A DNA stretch of 26,713 nucleotides from contig JBGPHA010000003.1 in assembly GCA_041484115.1 (NCBI GenBank), positions 1 through 26,713 of the forward strand, given 5' to 3'. The position numbers and the translations under genes are program-made. Source of the DNA: ASMP01 sp041484115. GTDB taxonomy: Archaea > Nanobdellota > Nanobdellia > Pacearchaeales > GW2011-AR1. Below, piece by piece: positions 1 through 8,208 of this stretch (its first letter is position 1; each line of letters begins with the position of its first letter). The notes beneath the pieces were generated by a model, which ran no database searches, was not told the DNA's origin, and saw only the letters and a list, made by a program, of their open reading frames with translations.

Positions 1-1
1 A

Positions 2-175
2 TATCATCCTGCAATGATCAAAGATCTTGTAAAAAAACTATCAATTCTTATAGAAGACAAAAATCTAAGGAAAAAAATGGGGCAAAATAGCTTTAAAATG
101 GTAGAATCGGGAAAATTTTCAATAAAAAGAAGAAATAAACAATTAAGAAAGATTTATGATGAAGCCTTAAGATAA
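2..175 (+). CDS. Glycosyltransferase (GT4-like), C-terminal fragment
   Basis: Only the last 57 codons lie in the window; the reading frame is open from base 2 to a TAA at 173-175. The translation contains 'LSILIEDKNLRKKMGQNS', the helical tail that follows the donor-binding domain in GT-B group 1 (GT4) glycosyltransferases. A near-identical stretch ('LIKDKNLRKNMGKEALKF') occurs at the end of the complete GT4 gene at 1082-2119. It probably takes part in the same cell-surface or N-glycan synthesis as the adjacent sugar genes. Its last 22 bases overlap the 3' end of the convergent epimerase gene. The catalytic part is outside the window, so substrate and exact family cannot be judged. Confidence 0.72.
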   Translation, partial: YHPAMIKDLVKKLSILIEDKNLRKKMGQNSFKMVESGKFSIKRRNKQLRKIYDEALR

Positions 176-1092
176 TCTATAAACCTTTTCAACCCCTCAT
201 CCGAATTAATCGTATTTATTCCAAATAATTTTTTATTTAAGGTCACATCTGCTTTTGCATGTTCTACATAATTAATCTCTCTTTTAATAAAAACAGGATT
301 AATATCCGAATTAAGAAGATATTTTATTTTTTCAATTAAATTTTTGAAAGAAAAAGATTCCCCAGTTCCAACATTAACTATCCCAGTATAGTTTATTTCC
401 GCTGATTTTAAGATCATTTTGACTATGTCATTTATATAAATCAAGTCTCTTGTTTGTTCACCATCTCCCCAAACCTCAGGAGCCTTTCCCGCCATTAAAT
501 CTCTAATAAACAAGTAAGGAGCACTTGCAAAATCTCCTTTCCATTCTTCTCCAGGCCCATATCCGGCAAAAATCCTAAGACCAATAGATTTAACATAATT
601 AGTATAAGAATTCGCGAGAGCTTCACAAGCTATTTTAGCAGCTCCATACAAGTTTCTTGGTCTAGGGTAAACAGTTTCTATATGGGGCATTTCGTTTCCC
701 GAATAGATATTTCCTGAAGAAGGATAAACAATTTTCTTTACACTATTTTCTTTTGCAAATTCAAAAGCTTTTTGTAAGCCCAAAACAGTCTCATTATAAC
801 ATTTTTCGGGATATTTTTTGAAAAGAACTATTGATGAGGGTGCAGCAAAATGGAATATGTATTCTATATCTTTTGGAAGCTTTTCCCAATTTTCCTGTTT
901 TGATACATCCCCCTCTATTATTTTTATTTTTTTTAATTCTGGAAATTTGCTCATCATCATTTCCTGGTTTATATATGAAAAGTTGTCTATAGAGTACACT
1001 TCCGATTCCATTTTTAATAATTCCCGGGCTAAGTTTGACCCTATAAATCCAGATACTCCGTTAACTAAAATCTTTTTTCCTTTAAAATCCAT
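154..1092 (-). CDS. NAD(P)-dependent sugar epimerase/dehydratase (extended SDR)
   Basis: Extended short-chain dehydrogenase/reductase acting on nucleotide sugars (UDP-glucose 4-epimerase / dTDP-glucose dehydratase superfamily). With the ATG at 1092 the protein is 312 residues. It has a GxxGxxG Rossmann loop at 12-18 (G12-V-S-G15-F-I-G18), D36 after the second strand, S125/S126 in 'PSSGNIY', catalytic Y149-xxx-K153 ('YGAAK'), and the family motifs 'RDLIYINDIV' and 'NVGTGESFS' in the substrate-binding half. An in-frame ATG at 1119 would add 9 residues. I prefer 1092 because it leaves 8 residues before the first strand and cuts the overlap with the upstream glycosyltransferase from 38 to 11 bases. 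No promoter is visible in front, so it is probably cotranscribed with the GT4 gene. It likely makes a nucleotide sugar for the surface glycan; the exact substrate is unknown. Confidence 0.88.
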   Translation of the reverse strand: MDFKGKKILVNGVSGFIGSNLARELLKMESEVYSIDNFSYINQEMMMSKFPELKKIKIIEGDVSKQENWEKLPKDIEYIFHFAAPSSIVLFKKYPEKCYNETVLGLQKAFEFAKENSVKKIVYPSSGNIYSGNEMPHIETVYPRPRNLYGAAKIACEALANSYTNYVKSIGLRIFAGYGPGEEWKGDFASAPYLFIRDLMAGKAPEVWGDGEQTRDLIYINDIVKMILKSAEINYTGIVNVGTGESFSFKNLIEKIKYLLNSDINPVFIKREINYVEHAKADVTLNKKLFGINTINSDEGLKRFIDYLKASS

Positions 1093-2119
1093 TTTTAACT
1101 TTGAGATAAGTTTTTTCATATTCAGCTGAACTTTTATCCCAATTAAATTTTTTGCTGAATTTAAGTGCTTCTTTTCCCATATTTTTTCTTAAATTTTTGT
1201 CTTTTATTAATTCTTCTGCCCTTTCTTTTAATTCATTAAAACTTTCCACTAAAAATCCAGTTTTCAGGTTATTTATGACTTCCGGAACCGCTCCTACTTT
1301 GTATCCTAAAGAGGTTTTTCCGCAAGCACCAGCCTCAAGAAAAATTAGTCCAAGCCCTTCCCACTTTGATGCTGAAACAAAAAAACTGCATCCCTGGTAA
1401 AGCTTTACCAAATCTGTTTTTGAAACTTTTCCTAAAAATTCAACAGGGGCAGATATTTCGCCTCTTATTCTTCTTAGTTTTTTTTCTTCAGGCCCATAAC
1501 CTGCAATCTTTAATGGAAAATTCAAAATTTTGCTTAATGCTATTATTTCATTGACACTCTTATGTTTTTCAAGTCTCCCCACATAAAGCATATATCCTCC
1601 ATCTTTATCTTTTTTTAATGGTTTGAATTCTTTAGAAATACCGCAATAAACTACCTTTACATTTTTAATAAAATCTATTTTATTTTTTAGGTATTCTGAG
1701 ATTACAATTACACTGCTGTTTATTAATGGCCTTAAAAGAATTTTATTGATGTTTTTTCTTAGAATGTTTGATGTTTCAGGTGAACCCAACCAAGTTACAA
1801 CATTCGGAAAACCAATAAATCCAATTCCTAAAGAAGAATGGAATACATTAAAAACATCAAAATTATACTGTTTCTGAATTTCCTTTATATCCCTTCTTAG
1901 CTTTATTATTTTATATGGAAAATTAAAATCGTCTATTTTCCCTGTGACCAGTTTTTGGAGATTTATTTTTATGAACTTAAAATTTTCTTCTTTAATATTT
2001 GTTTCACCAGCTAAAACAAAGATCTCGTGTTCTTTTCCCAATCTTTTGGCCAATTCATACATGACAGTGTCAGCCCCCCGGCCTTCAACGAAAGTATCAT
2101 TAACAAAAGCTATCTTCAT
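1082..2119 (-). CDS. Glycosyltransferase family 4 (GT-B fold)
   Basis: A 345-residue retaining GT-B glycosyltransferase. The N-terminal acceptor domain begins 'MKIAFVNDTFVEGRGADTV', the usual opening of GT4 enzymes with a glycine-rich first loop. The donor domain starts near 'GGYMLYVGRLEKHKSV' (175-189), where R182 and K187 match the diphosphate-binding Arg/Lys pair. The EX7E motif is E254...E262 ('EGLGLIFLE'), followed by 'GAVPEVI'. It probably adds a hexose to a lipid-linked or surface glycan in the cytoplasm. A TATA-like TTTTAAA centred 26 bases before the ATG supports this start and a leaderless transcript that also covers the epimerase. Donor and acceptor sugars cannot be read from the sequence. 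Confidence 0.9.
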   Translation of the reverse strand: MKIAFVNDTFVEGRGADTVMYELAKRLGKEHEIFVLAGETNIKEENFKFIKINLQKLVTGKIDDFNFPYKIIKLRRDIKEIQKQYNFDVFNVFHSSLGIGFIGFPNVVTWLGSPETSNILRKNINKILLRPLINSSVIVISEYLKNKIDFIKNVKVVYCGISKEFKPLKKDKDGGYMLYVGRLEKHKSVNEIIALSKILNFPLKIAGYGPEEKKLRRIRGEISAPVEFLGKVSKTDLVKLYQGCSFFVSASKWEGLGLIFLEAGACGKTSLGYKVGAVPEVINNLKTGFLVESFNELKERAEELIKDKNLRKNMGKEALKFSKKFNWDKSSAEYEKTYLKVKNGF

Positions 2120-2141
2120 ATTTTCCCTAGAAAGATATCTA

Positions 2142-2148
2142 TTTTAAA
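2142..2148 (-). promoter_or_regulatory. TATA box for the GT4-epimerase pair
   Basis: TTTTAAA on the minus strand is centred about 26 bases before the ATG at 2119. This is the spacing expected when transcription starts at or next to the start codon (leaderless mRNA). Confidence 0.55.
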
Positions 2149-2177
2149 GATTGTGGAGAACTATTTCATAGAAATTT

Positions 2178-4937
2178 TTAAGAGTTATTTACGAAAGTTA
2201 AATTATCCAGCCCGCCATATTCTCCAGAGCTTCTTAGAAATTCCTCATGGGCTAGGATATTATTAGGATAATCCACTTTCCATATGTCAAGAGGACTTCT
2301 AAGCCCATTAAAGTAGACAAAACTTCCAATATCAGCTCCTTGCTGTTTTAATACCTTAACAACATAATCATCTTGCCTGTTCACTAACTTAATTGTAGGG
2401 TACTTATTATATGGATCATCCATTAAATAAAGCTGAGCATAAAGACTATTCATTGTAATATCTGAAAGGTATATTGCAGAGCCGAAAGAATCTATTTGTA
2501 TGCTCCCACTAGAACTTTGAGAGATGCTTGGAATCAACATAATGGTAGCATCAATTCCAGTCTTAAAATCAACAATCTTCCCCCTGATGTAGGCATATCT
2601 TATTGGAATCCTGTTCTGAACACCATTGTATACAAAAACAGCAATTGGTTGCTTTATGCTAAGTGCAGAATTGCTATTTGATGTCTCAATGACAGCCCCA
2701 ATCATAAAAGAATTGTAACTAGGATTCCCAACATTGTCATATGTTGGTCCAGGTAAGAAAATCTGTTTTCCATCAGAATTATACACTATATCCCCATCAA
2801 GACCCGTTGTTCCTTGATAAACCCTTATCGTTGAATTTAAGCCTTCTTGTGTCTGCGAATTATCCACCGCCATTGGCTGGATCATACTAAACCGATCCCA
2901 ATTATTATTGCTGCCGATTTTGCTATATGCCGGATATTTACCCATATCTGTTGGGTCTATAAGAAGATAAGATATGTTATGAGATTTCATAAAACTAAGA
3001 GAGGCATTAGGATTACTTTCTGTGAGCACATATCTCCCAACCATATGGTCCCAGTATAAATTTGCATTTCCTCCATCAACGATAGTGGTTCTATTTCCAA
3101 GTGTTTGCACAAGATAACCATAATCCCACCAATGAACAAAAACAGAATCTTTAGATGTATTATCTCTAACCCAAGACATTGCATTTTGCCATTGGTCATT
3201 TGTTATGGGTCCAGAATGACTTGCAGCATAAGAGGTAGTTTGATATGCTCCGGAAGTTCCTGTAATTGGATTTCCAAATACAAAACCAAGAACCACAATT
3301 AAAGAAATGACAGACAAAATATAGAACATATATTTCGTTAAGTCATCCTTAGCTCTTTTTCCATATTCATAAGATTTTATAACAAAGAAAGAAACCAAAA
3401 CAAAAGTAAATGTCACAATAACAAACATTACTCTAATCGCTGATCTTATTGACATTAACATAATAATCATCCAAGAAAACAAAAAGATCATTTTGTTATC
3501 TACGATGAACTTTTTATTCAGATATAACCAAACAAGATAAAAACCAGAAATTACAAAAGATAAAAGATAAATTGCTTTACTGATAAAATTTATACCATTT
3601 AATACGCTAGAACTAGATAAACGGCTAAATAACATCCCTGAAATAGCCAGAATCCAAATAACATAAAAATAAATCTTATGTTTTTTTGAGGTTATGTTTC
3701 TCCCAAATTCAATTCCTAGAAAAATAAGTCCAAAGAAGAACAGCCAAAAAATAATATTAGAGACATTATTAATCAGATCCCCCAGATATGGCTGTGCGAA
3801 ATATGCAACTGTTAATGAAACTCTTTCCTGACCCAAGGGATGCAATAATTGAGAATAAACACCGGATATTATGTTAAATGGATTTTTCCCTATAACAATC
3901 AATCCCATAAATCCTAAAATGATTGTTCCAAGTAATGAGTATAAAGATCTGTATTTGCTTTTTCCGATTTTTATCTTATGGGAATATTTCTCAAATGTTA
4001 AATCAACGACAATAAAAACAAGAGAAAATGGGGCAAGTAACCCATAATTGCTCAAAAGTCTAGAGAACATAGCGCTAAAAGAATATCCAAATAAGGGCAT
4101 GATAATTATAGAAGCAGTTATCCAAACAAAATTAAAAATGGCAAACTTCTTTTTTATTTCAATCTCTTCATCCTTCATCCCAAATAAGTAATATATTAGC
4201 ATGGATAAAGAGAAGATCATTAATACAAAATTTGATACCCCTCCCCATGCAAATAAAGAGAGTGTTAGAGAAAATCCTGTTGCGATTCCAAGTAAAATGT
4301 TCCATTTCCAGCCTTTTTTATAATTGTCTATAGAAATAATATAGACAAGCAAAGCAAGAAAGAAGAAAATCATTCCAAGAGCTTCGTGGCTTGAGATTCC
4401 TGCACCTGTTCTTTGAAAATATATAGGGGAATATGCAAGCATTAGAGAAGATAGTAAAGCAAAAACCTTTGATTTTGATATATACCAGCAAAGAATAAAA
4501 AAGATAATCAGGCTTAGTGCAAATGCTACAACAGGATAAATAACATCTATATAATCTAATGTTATTGAATGATTAAAAGAGTGCAGGACATTATAAGAAA
4601 AAGCTAGGACCCTGGGAAGCATCTCCTGAGTAAAAGTAAGATTCAATCCAGGACTTCTCATCACATCTATTCCCCTTATATTTCCTTGGCTGATAATTGT
4701 TTCTGCAACCCGATATTCATAAAATGCATCAGGATCTGCAAGGACATAATGCCCTGTTGTTTTATCTATTAAATTTGGCAAACCAGACAATCTTATAGAA
4801 GTTGAACTGATTAATATTACCAAAAATATAAGAATTGTTAAACCTAATTGAACTTTTTTCTGTTTGAAAAAACTAAGAAAAGATGCATTTATCTTAATAG
4901 TTTCTTCTTTACTTGAAGCAATTGCTGCCTCTTCCAT
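2178..4937 (-). CDS. aglB: Oligosaccharyltransferase AglB (STT3 family)
   Basis: Catalytic subunit that moves the assembled glycan from a dolichyl (pyro)phosphate carrier to Asn in N-x-S/T sequons on the outer face of the membrane. The protein has 919 residues: one N-terminal membrane segment at about 32-50, a loop with the first acidic motif (D68-P-D70-AFYEYR, D70 being the expected catalytic/metal Asp), many further membrane segments to about residue 560, then a soluble outer domain. The STT3 signature WWDYG is at 603-607 and a DK-type motif at D664-MGK667. The second acidic motif is unusual: 'RTGAGISSHEALG' (176-188) has S183 where relatives usually have Asp, with E185 retained. A TATA-like element lies 27 bases before the ATG. 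It sits next to the Alg7-like transferase and two sugar genes, consistent with an N-glycosylation locus. Confidence 0.95.
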   Translation of the reverse strand: MEEAAIASSKEETIKINASFLSFFKQKKVQLGLTILIFLVILISSTSIRLSGLPNLIDKTTGHYVLADPDAFYEYRVAETIISQGNIRGIDVMRSPGLNLTFTQEMLPRVLAFSYNVLHSFNHSITLDYIDVIYPVVAFALSLIIFFILCWYISKSKVFALLSSLMLAYSPIYFQRTGAGISSHEALGMIFFFLALLVYIISIDNYKKGWKWNILLGIATGFSLTLSLFAWGGVSNFVLMIFSLSMLIYYLFGMKDEEIEIKKKFAIFNFVWITASIIIMPLFGYSFSAMFSRLLSNYGLLAPFSLVFIVVDLTFEKYSHKIKIGKSKYRSLYSLLGTIILGFMGLIVIGKNPFNIISGVYSQLLHPLGQERVSLTVAYFAQPYLGDLINNVSNIIFWLFFFGLIFLGIEFGRNITSKKHKIYFYVIWILAISGMLFSRLSSSSVLNGINFISKAIYLLSFVISGFYLVWLYLNKKFIVDNKMIFLFSWMIIMLMSIRSAIRVMFVIVTFTFVLVSFFVIKSYEYGKRAKDDLTKYMFYILSVISLIVVLGFVFGNPITGTSGAYQTTSYAASHSGPITNDQWQNAMSWVRDNTSKDSVFVHWWDYGYLVQTLGNRTTIVDGGNANLYWDHMVGRYVLTESNPNASLSFMKSHNISYLLIDPTDMGKYPAYSKIGSNNNWDRFSMIQPMAVDNSQTQEGLNSTIRVYQGTTGLDGDIVYNSDGKQIFLPGPTYDNVGNPSYNSFMIGAVIETSNSNSALSIKQPIAVFVYNGVQNRIPIRYAYIRGKIVDFKTGIDATIMLIPSISQSSSGSIQIDSFGSAIYLSDITMNSLYAQLYLMDDPYNKYPTIKLVNRQDDYVVKVLKQQGADIGSFVYFNGLRSPLDIWKVDYPNNILAHEEFLRSSGEYGGLDNLTFVNNS

Positions 4938-4960
4938 ATCAAAACCTCAAGGAAAATGGC

Positions 4961-4968
4961 TTTAAAAT
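4961..4968 (-). promoter_or_regulatory. TATA box for aglB
   Basis: ATTTTAAA on the minus strand is centred about 27 bases before the aglB ATG at 4937. It lies in the short gap after the upstream transferase gene, so aglB can be transcribed separately as a leaderless mRNA. Confidence 0.5.
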
Positions 4969-4985
4969 CTTTGTTAATCTAAGAA

Positions 4986-5996
4986 TTATAGAAAGATTAT
5001 CCACGCTATAATTATAACTGCTAACTGGAATCCATTTAGTAAGTAAACAACATCCTTTTCATAAACTTTTTTGCTTGGTTTTACTTTTTTTAGTATGTAA
5101 ATCGCCAAGTGCTCCAATCCGTATATCTTTTTGTATTGCATCTCAAGGCTCCCATCTTTATTGGGCTTGGCGAAAGAAGACTTTACGAGCTTTCCCCTGC
5201 TCTTTAATATAGTTTCCAATATATATGGTATGAAAACAAAAACAGCGATTTTTTCAATATTCCCTAGAATAGCTATTCCTGCTATGAGTGCTCCTATAGT
5301 CCATGTCAGAGAATCTCCTGGAAATACCTTTGCAGGGTATTTATTATAATACAAGAAACCAAATAATGCAGCCACCATTATCAAACCAATAACAGTTAGC
5401 CATGTAGAACCTGTAACATAAGCAACATAGGATAAAAATCCAAGGATAAGAATTCCTTGCCCCGCCTCTAATCCATTGAAACCCGCCAGAAAATTATAAG
5501 TTGTTGTTGCACCAGCAATTCCTATGGGAATCAAAACGAGAGGATAGAGTATTCCAAAATTAACAACACCAAAAAAAGGGAGGTTCATGGTCGAATTTCC
5601 TGCATTAATCACTACTAGAGGAATAGAAGCTACAAATGCGAGAAAAATCCTACTCCTTCTCGATAGCCCCTTGTTTCTCCATCCAAGCAAATCATCGATT
5701 ATTCCTACTATAGTGAGAATAAGCACCACGCTTAATAGAGCAAAAATTTTGATACTTGTCCCGTTAAGATCTTTTAGAATAAAAGTTCTGACAGCAACAT
5801 AATATAAAACACCTACCACGAAAGCAAGAACAACGATTATTCCTCCAGAGCCAGCCACATTTTTTGGAAATTTGTATTTGTTCATATCTTCCCAGATAAG
5901 GCCTACTCCTTTAGCTTTTTTTATCCAGAAAGGCAAAGTAGAAAATGTAAGAAAAAAACTTATAACTAAAGATAATAAAATTGAAACTTCAACCAT
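4986..5996 (-). CDS. Dolichyl-phosphate GlcNAc-1-P transferase-like (Alg7/AglH family)
   Basis: A 336-residue polytopic membrane enzyme of the UDP-HexNAc:polyprenyl-phosphate HexNAc-1-P transferase family (MraY/WecA/Alg7). It carries the conserved D101-D102 in 'GIIDDLLGW', 'NFLAGFNGLEAGQG' (168-181), which is the eukaryotic/archaeal Alg7-type version rather than the bacterial NxxDGLDGL form, and 'FPGDSLTWTIG' (225-235). The first residues ('PFWIKKAKGVGLIWEDMNK', then 'GSGG') also follow this family. It should catalyse the first membrane-bound step of N-glycan assembly, making GlcNAc-PP-dolichol or a close analogue, which fits its place beside aglB. It has its own TATA-like element 26 bases before the ATG. 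The precise sugar donor is inferred. Confidence 0.9.
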   Translation of the reverse strand: MVEVSILLSLVISFFLTFSTLPFWIKKAKGVGLIWEDMNKYKFPKNVAGSGGIIVVLAFVVGVLYYVAVRTFILKDLNGTSIKIFALLSVVLILTIVGIIDDLLGWRNKGLSRRSRIFLAFVASIPLVVINAGNSTMNLPFFGVVNFGILYPLVLIPIGIAGATTTYNFLAGFNGLEAGQGILILGFLSYVAYVTGSTWLTVIGLIMVAALFGFLYYNKYPAKVFPGDSLTWTIGALIAGIAILGNIEKIAVFVFIPYILETILKSRGKLVKSSFAKPNKDGSLEMQYKKIYGLEHLAIYILKKVKPSKKVYEKDVVYLLNGFQLAVIIIAWIIFL

Positions 5997-6017
5997 TGAA
6001 TATAAAAAGATTTTTCA

Positions 6018-6025
6018 TTTTTAAA
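6018..6025 (-). promoter_or_regulatory. TATA box for the Alg7-like transferase
   Basis: TTTAAAAA on the minus strand is centred about 26 bases before the ATG at 5996, consistent with a leaderless transcript. Confidence 0.55.
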
Positions 6026-6046
6026 CTTTATAGAACTTGACTTCAG

Positions 6047-6892
6047 CTAAAACAAAAGAGGAGTCAGATAAACCTCTATAACAGCTGCTAGCATAAGGAT
6101 GGCTAATGCTATAAAAAGTAGTATGGCTGTATTTTCAATAATATGTAAAAATCTTTTTCCTTTAACCCCATTTCTGATTATACCAACGCCAAAAATCCCC
6201 CCCGCAAGAGCTGTTATGAAATATGCCGCTATTTCAGGAAAACCATGAATCATGTACCTTAAAATTCCTAGAGGAATTTCAGATATTCTGTTCCCCGAAA
6301 AAATAGAAATTGCCGCAGATATGACGCTTGCATTCCACGCTAATACAAAGATAGCGCCTGCTCCGAAGATAAGAGAAAAAATAAGCGTGAAAATCATTAC
6401 ATAGACATTGTTCTCTAATATGGATAAAAATCTTAGGTCTTTAATTGTAGCTCCTGTCTGAGAAAAAGCATATTTTTGCACACAGCTGTCTATGCTCCCA
6501 GGATTGTTTATCATACAATAGGTTTGTATCTGTGCATTGAAAAGTGTCGAGTCGTGGAGAATTATATACCAGAATGCAAAGGCGATTATGAATCCAAAGA
6601 AAAGCCATAAGAAAGAATAGACGGCATCTTTATGGATTTCCCAGATACTTAAAAGACCAAAGACTTCTTCATCTTCTGCCTCCTCTTCTTTTATTATAAA
6701 ATACATGAAAGGAATAGAAAACATGACACAGAAAGTAACAACAATTAATCCAGAGTATTGTGAAAGAACAGCATCACCAGAAAAAAACCATTTCACCAAA
6801 AGCAGAGAAAGAGATGCATAAAGGATTCCTATAAAAAACATTTTCCATGGACCTTTTTCAAGCCTCCTCGGATTGAACATACTTTCTAACAT
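6047..6892 (-). CDS. SpoIIM/DUF95-family membrane protein
   Basis: A 281-residue integral membrane protein resembling the SpoIIM (stage II sporulation protein M, DUF95) family, which is widespread in archaea despite its name. It has about six hydrophobic segments, a charged cytoplasmic loop near 70-76 ('EEEAEDEEV'), and the family's C-terminal pattern 'MIHGFPEIAAYFITALAGGIFG' split over about 212-233 (HG-x-x-E then AGG). In Bacillus SpoIIM belongs to a septal peptidoglycan-degrading complex; the archaeal role is not established, and membrane remodelling or division has only been suggested. It has its own TATA-like element 25 bases upstream and is divergent from the isomerase gene. The family call is good; the function is open. 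Confidence 0.8.
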   Translation of the reverse strand: MLESMFNPRRLEKGPWKMFFIGILYASLSLLLVKWFFSGDAVLSQYSGLIVVTFCVMFSIPFMYFIIKEEEAEDEEVFGLLSIWEIHKDAVYSFLWLFFGFIIAFAFWYIILHDSTLFNAQIQTYCMINNPGSIDSCVQKYAFSQTGATIKDLRFLSILENNVYVMIFTLIFSLIFGAGAIFVLAWNASVISAAISIFSGNRISEIPLGILRYMIHGFPEIAAYFITALAGGIFGVGIIRNGVKGKRFLHIIENTAILLFIALAILMLAAVIEVYLTPLLF

Positions 6893-6911
6893 AACCTTAA
6901 TAAAAATGATA

Positions 6912-6922
6912 AATTTTTAAAT
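6912..6922 (-). promoter_or_regulatory. TATA box for the SpoIIM-like gene
   Basis: ATTTAAAAATT on the minus strand is centred about 25 bases before the ATG at 6892. It lies in the 84-base divergent gap and is separate from the plus-strand TATA of the isomerase gene. Confidence 0.55.
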
Positions 6923-6946
6923 GTTAGTGAAAGGAATAACGAATAG

Positions 6947-6955
6947 TTTTTTATA
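6947..6955 (+). promoter_or_regulatory. TATA box for the isomerase gene
   Basis: TTTTTATAT is centred about 26 bases before the ATG at 6977. The spacing favours that ATG over the out-of-frame ATG at 6973, which reaches a stop after nine codons. Confidence 0.55.
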
Positions 6956-6976
6956 TCGGTATTTATTTAATTATGT

Positions 6977-7789
6977 ATGTTATCAAGAAAAAAGAGGTTT
7001 GATAAAATTATTAGTGACATAAAAAAGATCAAGATACAGGGGGCGAGTAATATCGCAAAAGCAGCATTAGAGGCATACTATCTGTTTCCAAACAAAAAAA
7101 CTAAAAAAATTCTCTTGGATTCAAGACCAACAGAACCAATGATGGATCGCGTTCTTTCTATGACTGAAAAATATCCAAGTGGAGAAATCATAAAGCATTT
7201 TGACCAGGCGCAGGAAAAAATAAACAGGCTTGTTTTCTGGCTAATAAAAAAAGACAAGGTAATTTTCACACACTGCCATTCAACAAATGTTTCAAAAGCC
7301 TTGATTTATGCACATAAAAGAGGAAAGAAGTTTGAAGTTTATACGACTGAAACTAGACCGTTGTATCAAGGAAGAAAAACAGCCAGTGAATTAAGAAAAG
7401 CAGGAATAAAGGTCACTATGTTCGTGGATTCTTCTATTGGGATAGCGCTTTCCCAAAAACAGGGGTTCAAAAAAGTTAACAGGATTCTTATCGGTGCAGA
7501 TGCCCTCCTTAAAGATGGGATAATCAACAAAGTTGGTTCAGAGCTCATTGCAAGAGTTGCTAAAGAAGAAGAAATCCCTTTTTTTATAGTTGCTGATTCT
7601 TGGAAATTTACAAAGAAAAAAGTTCCTATAGAACAGAGAGACCTTAACGAAGTATGGAACAAGGCTCCTAAGAACATAAAAATTAGAAATCCTACCTTTG
7701 AATTTGTTAACAAAAAATATATCAAAGGAATTGTAACTGAACTTGGTTTTATGACTTATGATAAATTTCTGAAAAAAGTTCCTGGCTGA
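6977..7789 (+). CDS. Ribose-1,5-bisphosphate isomerase / eIF2B-alpha family
   Basis: Member of the eIF2B alpha/beta/delta - MtnA - ribose-1,5-bisphosphate isomerase superfamily, 270 residues. The N-terminal helical part is followed by a Rossmann-like half with 'FTHCHSTNV' (C100), 'YTTETRPLYQGRKTA', 'DSSIGIALSQ' and 'IGADALLKDGIINKVGS' (D175). The Cys and Asp match the catalytic pair of the isomerases; true eIF2B-alpha subunits usually carry other residues there (human eIF2B-alpha, from memory, has Ala and Glu). This favours the enzyme that converts ribose-1,5-bisphosphate to ribulose-1,5-bisphosphate. AMP phosphorylase, the preceding pathway step, is encoded at 23967-25466. The protein is about 50 residues shorter at the N-terminus than the Thermococcus enzyme, so an initiation-factor-like or methylthioribose-phosphate isomerase role remains possible. 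Its stop directly abuts that of the convergent prefoldin gene. Confidence 0.82.
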   Translation: MLSRKKRFDKIISDIKKIKIQGASNIAKAALEAYYLFPNKKTKKILLDSRPTEPMMDRVLSMTEKYPSGEIIKHFDQAQEKINRLVFWLIKKDKVIFTHCHSTNVSKALIYAHKRGKKFEVYTTETRPLYQGRKTASELRKAGIKVTMFVDSSIGIALSQKQGFKKVNRILIGADALLKDGIINKVGSELIARVAKEEEIPFFIVADSWKFTKKKVPIEQRDLNEVWNKAPKNIKIRNPTFEFVNKKYIKGIVTELGFMTYDKFLKKVPG

Positions 7790-8179
7790 CTATTTTTGAA
7801 ATTCTTCTAGAGTTCTTGTCATCTCACTGCTAATTCCCTCAAGATTTTTATTTAGCTCCTCTTTTACTGCTATCAATTTTTTTATCTGTTCTTCTATTAT
7901 CTCTTTTGTTTCAGGAATGCTTTTTTTCACGAAATTCTTTCCTCCGATTTCAACAGTTAAATCTTCTGATTTAAGTTCTGTTTTCACAAAAATTCCTTTT
8001 CCAAGAGGAGAAAGGATTTCTTTGCCTATACTTCCCTTCAGTTCATCAAGGCCGAAACTTAGGGCACCAAGGTCATTTATTCCTTTCTCTACAGCATCCA
8101 TCTGTTCCTGTAGCTGGTGAATCTGCTGCTCAAAAATTCCTAATCTAAAAATTAATTCCTGTTTCTTTTCCTGTTCCAT
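7790..8179 (-). CDS. pfdA: Prefoldin subunit alpha
   Basis: A 129-residue alpha subunit of the archaeal prefoldin (GimC) hexamer, a jellyfish-shaped chaperone that holds unfolded proteins and passes them to the thermosome. It has the expected plan: an N-terminal coiled-coil helix (about 3-50), a central beta-hairpin region with 'SPLGKGIFVKTELKSEDLTVEIGG' split over about 57-80, typical of alpha subunits, and a C-terminal coiled-coil helix (about 88-128). The TATA-like element of this gene overlaps the last codons of the EMC3-like gene, so it is probably transcribed from its own leaderless promoter. The beta subunit is not in the window. Confidence 0.9.
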   Translation of the reverse strand: MEQEKKQELIFRLGIFEQQIHQLQEQMDAVEKGINDLGALSFGLDELKGSIGKEILSPLGKGIFVKTELKSEDLTVEIGGKNFVKKSIPETKEIIEEQIKKLIAVKEELNKNLEGISSEMTRTLEEFQK

Positions 8180-8202
8180 ATTAAAAATGAGTGTTCTTTA
8201 AA

Positions 8203-8208
8203 TTTAAA
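8203..8208 (-). promoter_or_regulatory. TATA box for pfdA
   Basis: TTTAAA on the minus strand is centred 26.5 bases before the pfdA ATG at 8179 and overlaps the stop codon of the upstream gene. A second TTTAAA at 8197-8202 is too close to the start. Confidence 0.5.

Noticed and set aside
6047..6892. Sporulation function for the SpoIIM-like protein
   Set aside because: Only family resemblance supports the name; archaea do not sporulate and no other sporulation gene is present.
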